Origin: Pleomorphomonas sp.
GTDB taxonomy: Bacteria; Pseudomonadota; Alphaproteobacteria; Rhizobiales; Pleomorphomonadaceae
Reading direction: 5' to 3'
Length of the DNA stretch: 36,203 bases
Assembly: GCA_029976075.1 (NCBI GenBank)
Contig: JARKNW010000113.1
Span: 1-36,203 of the forward strand
Below the pieces are notes generated by a model, which was given only the letters and a program-made list of their open reading frames with translations, was not told the DNA's origin and ran no database searches. A program made the translations under genes and the position numbers. Each line of letters opens with the position of its first letter. Position 1 is the stretch's first letter. Below, in pieces: positions 33,165-36,203 of this stretch.

Positions 33165-34010
33165 TCAATACTGTGCAATTCCGGCAGCCATTCTGCGCGT
33201 GAGTTCATAGAGTGCGATGCCGCTGGTCGTGGCGACGTTGAGGCTGTCAAATCGGCCGGCCATCTCGATCCGCACGGTTTCCGCAGCAGCCATCTCCTGA
33301 TCCGGCAATCCTGGTCCTTCTGCTCCAAGCAGCAAGGCAAGCGGTTGGTCTGTCGGGACTTCATCCAGCCGGCAGGTGCCCCGCGGCGACAGCGCAAGCA
33401 CCCGATAACCCAGAGCTTTGAGAGAGGCTGCGACATTTACCCCTCTGTCCAGCCTTGTGAAGGGCACCTGCAGCGCACCTCCCACCGAAACACGTATGGC
33501 CTTGCGGTAGAGCGGATCGCAGGACGTGGCGTCAAGCACCATTGCGCCAGCGCCGAAGGCAGCGGCATTACGAAAGATCCCGCCCATGTTGTCGTGGTTG
33601 GCAATGCCTGCGAGACCGACGACGACGCGCGGCCTGTGGGCCAGAAGATCGACCAGGGAGGGGCAGGGGAGCCTTCGCCCCAAGCCCAGCAGGCCGCGGT
33701 GGATCGGAAAGCCAACGATCGTGTCCATCAGGCTCTGTTCGGCAACGTAGATCGGCAGATCTTCCGGAGGAGACCATGCCTGTGCCGTACTGATCCGGTT
33801 GTCGGCAATCAGGAGCGCTTCCGGTCGAAAGAGCGAGTTCCTTGACAAAAAGACGGCCAGCACGCTTTCGCCCTCGGCGATGAAGGCGTTACCATGCGCA
33901 TGCTGAAGATCGCGGTCCCGGACGTTCATGAAGGGGGCAAGACGTGAATCGGCCGGATCCGTAATTGGTATGAGCATGACCTTGCCTTGCGCTTCTTGAC
34001 CGGTGGACAT
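33165..34010 (-). CDS. TrmH/SpoU-family RNA 2'-O-methyltransferase
   Basis: A 281-residue protein. The C-terminal SPOUT domain (about 125-275) shows the three family motifs: motif 1 NHDNMGGIFRNAAAFGAGAM, motif 2 LALLLGAEGPGLP and motif 3 FDSLNVATTSGIALYEL. These make the trefoil-knot SAM site and dimer interface. The N-terminal 110 residues (NAFIAEGESVLAVFLSRNSL) resemble the substrate-binding domain of rRNA-modifying members. The target RNA cannot be assigned. ATG 34010 has only GGTGA upstream; ATG 33977 has AAGG nearby and is an alternative. It is divergent from the DUF423 gene across 64 bases. Confidence 0.88.
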   Translation of the reverse strand: MSTGQEAQGKVMLIPITDPADSRLAPFMNVRDRDLQHAHGNAFIAEGESVLAVFLSRNSLFRPEALLIADNRISTAQAWSPPEDLPIYVAEQSLMDTIVGFPIHRGLLGLGRRLPCPSLVDLLAHRPRVVVGLAGIANHDNMGGIFRNAAAFGAGAMVLDATSCDPLYRKAIRVSVGGALQVPFTRLDRGVNVAASLKALGYRVLALSPRGTCRLDEVPTDQPLALLLGAEGPGLPDQEMAAAETVRIEMAGRFDSLNVATTSGIALYELTRRMAAGIAQY

Positions 34011-34074
34011 GGAGTGTCACCGTTATTAGCTGAAGGGCTCGGAAGCCAGAGGCTCGTGGCGAGGGGGTAGAAAG

Positions 34075-34428
34075 ATGTCCACCCATCGACTGATTGGATT
34101 GTCCGCGGGAGTTGCCGGTGCCGCGGGGGTCGCGACGCTTGCCGTCGGTGCGCATGCCCTTCCTGGTGCCAACCTCGACATGGCGGGAAACATACTGCTG
34201 TTCCATGCGGCAGCGCTTTTGGCGCTTTCCGGCGCCCAGGGAACGCGGTTGCGCGGCCTCGCCGCGTTGTTGTTCTTTGCTGGTTGTCTTCTTTTCTCCG
34301 GCGATCTGATCTTCAAGGCGGCGACGACCAGAAGTCTGTTCCCGCTGGCCGCGCCCTCGGGTGGCGTCGCCTTGATCCTCGGGTGGCTGGTGAGCGCCGT
34401 CGGAGCCTTGTTGCCGTCCCGAAGCTGA
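34075..34428 (+). CDS. DUF423-family small membrane protein
   Basis: A 117-residue protein with about four membrane segments. The family pattern is present: GAHAL near residue 26, a central LLFHAAALLALSG, then FFAGCLLFSGDLIFKAATT and APSGGVALILGWLVSAVGAL, equivalent to the usual PxGG-x-GW end. Function is unknown throughout the family (YgdD, UPF0382). The purine-rich GAGGGGGTAGAAAG lies right before the ATG. It is followed after 94 bases by fabD in the same direction, so co-transcription is possible. Confidence 0.85.
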   Translation: MSTHRLIGLSAGVAGAAGVATLAVGAHALPGANLDMAGNILLFHAAALLALSGAQGTRLRGLAALLFFAGCLLFSGDLIFKAATTRSLFPLAAPSGGVALILGWLVSAVGALLPSRS

Positions 34429-34522
34429 GGCTCGATTCTCCGCGGATTTCAGCGGTGCGGCCTTGACTCTTGGACGGCCAAATGGTCGTGTCCGCCCCGA
34501 AACTATTGAGGAAAGCCAACAA

Positions 34523-35470
34523 ATGACCAACGCCTTCGTGTTTCCCGGTCAGGGCAGTCAGGCCATCGGCATGGGCAAGGCCCTCGCCGATCATTACGCC
34601 GCCGCACGGGCGGTTTTTGAGGAGGTGGACGACGCTCTTGGAGAGAAGCTGTCCGACATCATCTTCAATGGTCCTGAAGATCAGCTGACATTGACCGCCA
34701 ACACCCAGCCGGCGTTGATGGCCGTCAGCCTTGCCGCGCTAAGGGCGCTCGAGGCGGAAGGCATCACGATCAAGCAGCATGCCTCCTTCGTCGCCGGTCA
34801 CTCGCTGGGCGAATACTCCGCACTGGCCGCCGCTGGCGCGCTGAGCGTGACGGATGCCGCCCGACTGTTGAGGACTCGCGGCAATGCCATGCAGAAGGCT
34901 GTGCCGGTGGGCGAGGGCGCTATGGCCGCGCTGCTCGGTCTCGACTTCGAAACGGCCGCCGCCGTTGCCAAGGAAGCGGCCCAAGGGGATGTTTGCGAGG
35001 CCGCGAACGACAATGCCCCCGGGCAGGTCGTGGTGTCGGGCGCCAAGCTGGCCGTTATCCGCGCCGTGGATATTGCCAAGGCCAAGGGTGCCAAGCGCGC
35101 CATGCTTCTCAATGTCTCCGCCCCCTTCCACTGCCGGCTGATGCAGCCGGCGGCCGAAGCCATGGCCGCGGCCCTTGCCGCCGCGACGATCAACGCGCCG
35201 ATCGTTCCGATTTTCGCCAACGTCACCGCCGCGTCGACCTCCGATCCGGAGGCTATCCGCAAGCAACTGGTTGCTCAGGTGACCGGGACCGTCCGTTGGC
35301 GGGAGAGCGTATCGGCCATGGCCGGTGCCGGCGTCGACAAGTTCGTGGAGGTCGGTGCCGGCAAGGTGCTGTCCGGTCTTATTCGCCGCATTGCGCCCGC
35401 TGAAGGGGTGATCGATTTCGGTAAGCCGTCGGATATCGCCGATGTCAAGGCGCTGCTCGGCTTAGTTTGA
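34523..35470 (+). CDS. fabD: malonyl-CoA:ACP transacylase
   Basis: A 315-residue enzyme that loads malonate onto acyl carrier protein for fatty-acid synthesis. It starts TNAFVFPGQGSQAIGMGKAL, the standard FabD opening. The nucleophile is Ser94 in GHSLGEY, and His203 in VSAPFHCRLM is the partner. NDNAPGQVVVSG and FVEVGAGKVLSGLIRR are also typical. GAGGAAA upstream supports ATG 34523; the frame is open 20 codons further but without family residues. In many Alphaproteobacteria fabD heads a fabD-fabG-acpP-fabF operon. Here it is followed by a terminator and rplM, so it has been separated from those genes. Confidence 0.95.
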   Translation: MTNAFVFPGQGSQAIGMGKALADHYAAARAVFEEVDDALGEKLSDIIFNGPEDQLTLTANTQPALMAVSLAALRALEAEGITIKQHASFVAGHSLGEYSALAAAGALSVTDAARLLRTRGNAMQKAVPVGEGAMAALLGLDFETAAAVAKEAAQGDVCEAANDNAPGQVVVSGAKLAVIRAVDIAKAKGAKRAMLLNVSAPFHCRLMQPAAEAMAAALAAATINAPIVPIFANVTAASTSDPEAIRKQLVAQVTGTVRWRESVSAMAGAGVDKFVEVGAGKVLSGLIRRIAPAEGVIDFGKPSDIADVKALLGLV

Positions 35471-35477
35471 TGGAAAA

Positions 35478-35503
35478 TCATACGGTATAATGATACCGCA
35501 TGA
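35478..35503. promoter_or_regulatory. imperfect 11-bp hairpin just after fabD
   Basis: TCATACGGTAT and ATACCGCATGA pair at 10 of 11 positions around AATG. No T-tract follows. It could be a processing hairpin at the fabD 3' end or a protein-binding dyad. Confidence 0.35.
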
Positions 35504-35530
35504 ATTAACCTATTGATTTTCAAGGGTAGG

Positions 35531-35567
35531 ATGCCACCCGTTTTGCTTGACAAACGGGTGGCATTTC
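35531..35567 (+). terminator. intrinsic terminator of fabD
   Basis: ATGCCACCCGTTT (35531-35543) and AAACGGGTGGCAT (35552-35564) are perfect 13-bp arms with an 8-base loop, followed by TTCC. The T-tract is short, but the stem is strong. The loop and right arm also carry the likely -35 box of the rplM promoter. Confidence 0.75.
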
Positions 35568-35575
35568 CATATTTG
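35548..35575 (+). promoter_or_regulatory. likely promoter of rplM-rpsI
   Basis: TTGACA (35548-35553, within CTTGACA) is a perfect -35 box, and CTTGAC is favoured in alphaproteobacterial ribosomal promoters. A weak -10, TATTTG (35570-35575), follows with a 16-base spacer. Transcription would start near 35582 and give a leader of about 110 bases. Confidence 0.5.
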
Positions 35576-35585
35576 AAAGCGCGAC

Positions 35586-35668
35586 GGCGGCGCCCGGCAA
35601 CGGGAGCCGCCCTTTCGCATCGTCACCGGTGCGAAAGATGAGACGAACCGGCCGCCTCTCCGGCGGCC
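35586..35668 (+). ncRNA. structured leader of the rplM-rpsI mRNA (three consecutive hairpins)
   Basis: Hairpin 1: GGCGGC-g-CCCG, loop GCAA, CGGG-a-GCCGCC (35586-35611), a GNRA tetraloop on 10 paired bases with one G-A step. Hairpin 2: CTTTCGCA/TGCGAAAG (35612-35637), starting at the very next base. Hairpin 3: GGCCGCC/GGCGGCC with loop TCTCC (35650-35668), ending 23 bases before the rplM ATG. In E. coli, L13 represses its own mRNA through the leader; a similar role here is inferred. No known RNA family was matched by eye. Confidence 0.5.
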
Positions 35669-35691
35669 CAAATCGGAAGACGGTAACGCCC

Positions 35692-36153
35692 ATGACGACC
35701 TATACGGCGAAGCCGGCGGACATCGAGAAGAAGTGGGTCTTGATTGACGCCGAAGGCCTCGTGGTCGGCCGCCTCGCGACTGTAATCGCGATGCGCCTCC
35801 GCGGTAAGCACAAGGCCACCTATACCCCGCACATGGATGATGGCGACAACGTCATCGTGATCAATGCGGGCAAGGTGGTGCTGACCGGCCGCAAGTACAC
35901 TGACAAGACCTACTACTGGCACACCGGCTATATCGGTGGCATCAAGGAGCGCAAGGCGCGCCAGATCCTTGAAGGCCGCTTCCCGGAGCGCGTGCTCGAG
36001 AAGGCCGTCGAGCGCATGATTCCCGAGGGTCCGCTCGGCCGTCGCCAGCTTTCCAACCTCCGCGTCTACGCCGGTGCCGAGCATCCCCATGCCGCCCAGC
36101 AGCCGGAAGTCCTCGACGTCAAGTCGATGAACAAGATGAACACGAGGCCTTGA
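35692..36153 (+). CDS. rplM: 50S ribosomal protein L13
   Basis: A 153-residue ribosomal protein of the large subunit, one of the first to bind 23S rRNA. Typical blocks are [52 protein letters not shown] and [20 protein letters not shown], then [20 protein letters not shown] at the C-terminus, a Hyphomicrobiales-like tail. ATG 35692 is 21 codons inside a longer open frame whose first part is hairpin leader; GGAAG upstream is a modest ribosome site. It is followed after 3 bases by rpsI, the usual L13-S9 pair. Confidence 0.97.
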   Translation: MTTYTAKPADIEKKWVLIDAEGLVVGRLATVIAMRLRGKHKATYTPHMDDGDNVIVINAGKVVLTGRKYTDKTYYWHTGYIGGIKERKARQILEGRFPERVLEKAVERMIPEGPLGRRQLSNLRVYAGAEHPHAAQQPEVLDVKSMNKMNTRP

Positions 36154-36156
36154 TCC

Positions 36157-36203
36157 ATGGCTGAGCTCTCCTCCCTCGCTGAACTCGGCGCTGCCGACGT
36201 CGC
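36157..36203 (+). CDS. rpsI: 30S ribosomal protein S9, N-terminal fragment (runs off the right edge)
   Basis: ATG at 36157, 3 bases after the rplM stop, opens MAELSSLAELGAADV before the window ends. This N-terminal extension before the conserved S9 core is common in Hyphomicrobiales, and the L13-S9 gene order is nearly universal. The core itself is outside the window. Confidence 0.85.
   Translation, partial: MAELSSLAELGAADV

Noticed and set aside
1..36203. CRISPR arrays, tRNA or rRNA genes, insertion sequences, prophage
   Set aside because: I saw no regularly spaced repeats, no cloverleaf-like or rRNA sequence, and no transposase, integrase or phage structural genes.

Overview
The window looks like a GC-rich alphaproteobacterial chromosome, most likely of the order Hyphomicrobiales. 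The basis is the L13 and S9 proteins, an Agl-type alpha-glucoside ABC operon, a type I sulfide:quinone oxidoreductase (SQR) and a Ku gene at the left edge. I cannot name the genus from sequence alone. I see no rRNA, tRNA, insertion sequence, phage gene or CRISPR array. The layout is a set of small metabolic modules, several of them divergent or convergent and separated by recognisable terminator hairpins.

Left part (1-5030). The start of a Ku gene (minus strand) is followed by a minus-strand copper cluster: a DUF2946-like secreted protein, a YcnI-like copper protein and a CopC-CopD fusion. Then come, on the plus strand, a YbhN-type membrane protein, an 80-residue membrane protein downstream of a Fur-like box, and an acetate transporter (SatP family).

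Sulfur module (5187-9259). A four-domain protein (CoA-disulfide-reductase-like, rhodanese, TusA-like, DsrE-like) is followed by a type I SQR. Each gene has its own AT-rich upstream element sharing GTATATAA, and each ends in a terminator. SQR would make persulfide and the fusion protein could relay and reduce it.

Tryptophan module (9280-13325). A tryptophanase and an aromatic-type amino-acid permease (minus strand) are divergent from a YheO/DauR-like regulator. The roughly 400-bp spacer holds a perfect 10-bp inverted repeat and a Trp-codon-rich short reading frame. Indole production is predicted.

Sugar module (13435-21303, minus strand). A LacI regulator, a binding protein, two permeases and an ATPase of the AglEFGK type end at a strong terminator. 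A sucrose phosphorylase lies beyond it. The LacI gene has a good LacI-type operator over its start region.

Middle (21304-28662). This stretch has an unrecognised 310-residue protein with two similar halves, an MFS exporter divergent from a LysR regulator, a TetR regulator plus a Tat-exported nitroreductase-like protein behind a 42-bp palindrome, and an ABC-F ATPase with a possible upstream reading frame.

Right part (28663-36203). An AT-richer stretch with a doubtful ORF precedes a GTP-type PEP carboxykinase. Then follow a small conserved-looking protein, a cyclopropane-fatty-acid synthase, a TrmH/SpoU RNA methyltransferase, a DUF423 membrane protein and FabD. The window ends in rplM-rpsI, preceded by a promoter inside a terminator arm and a leader with three consecutive hairpins.
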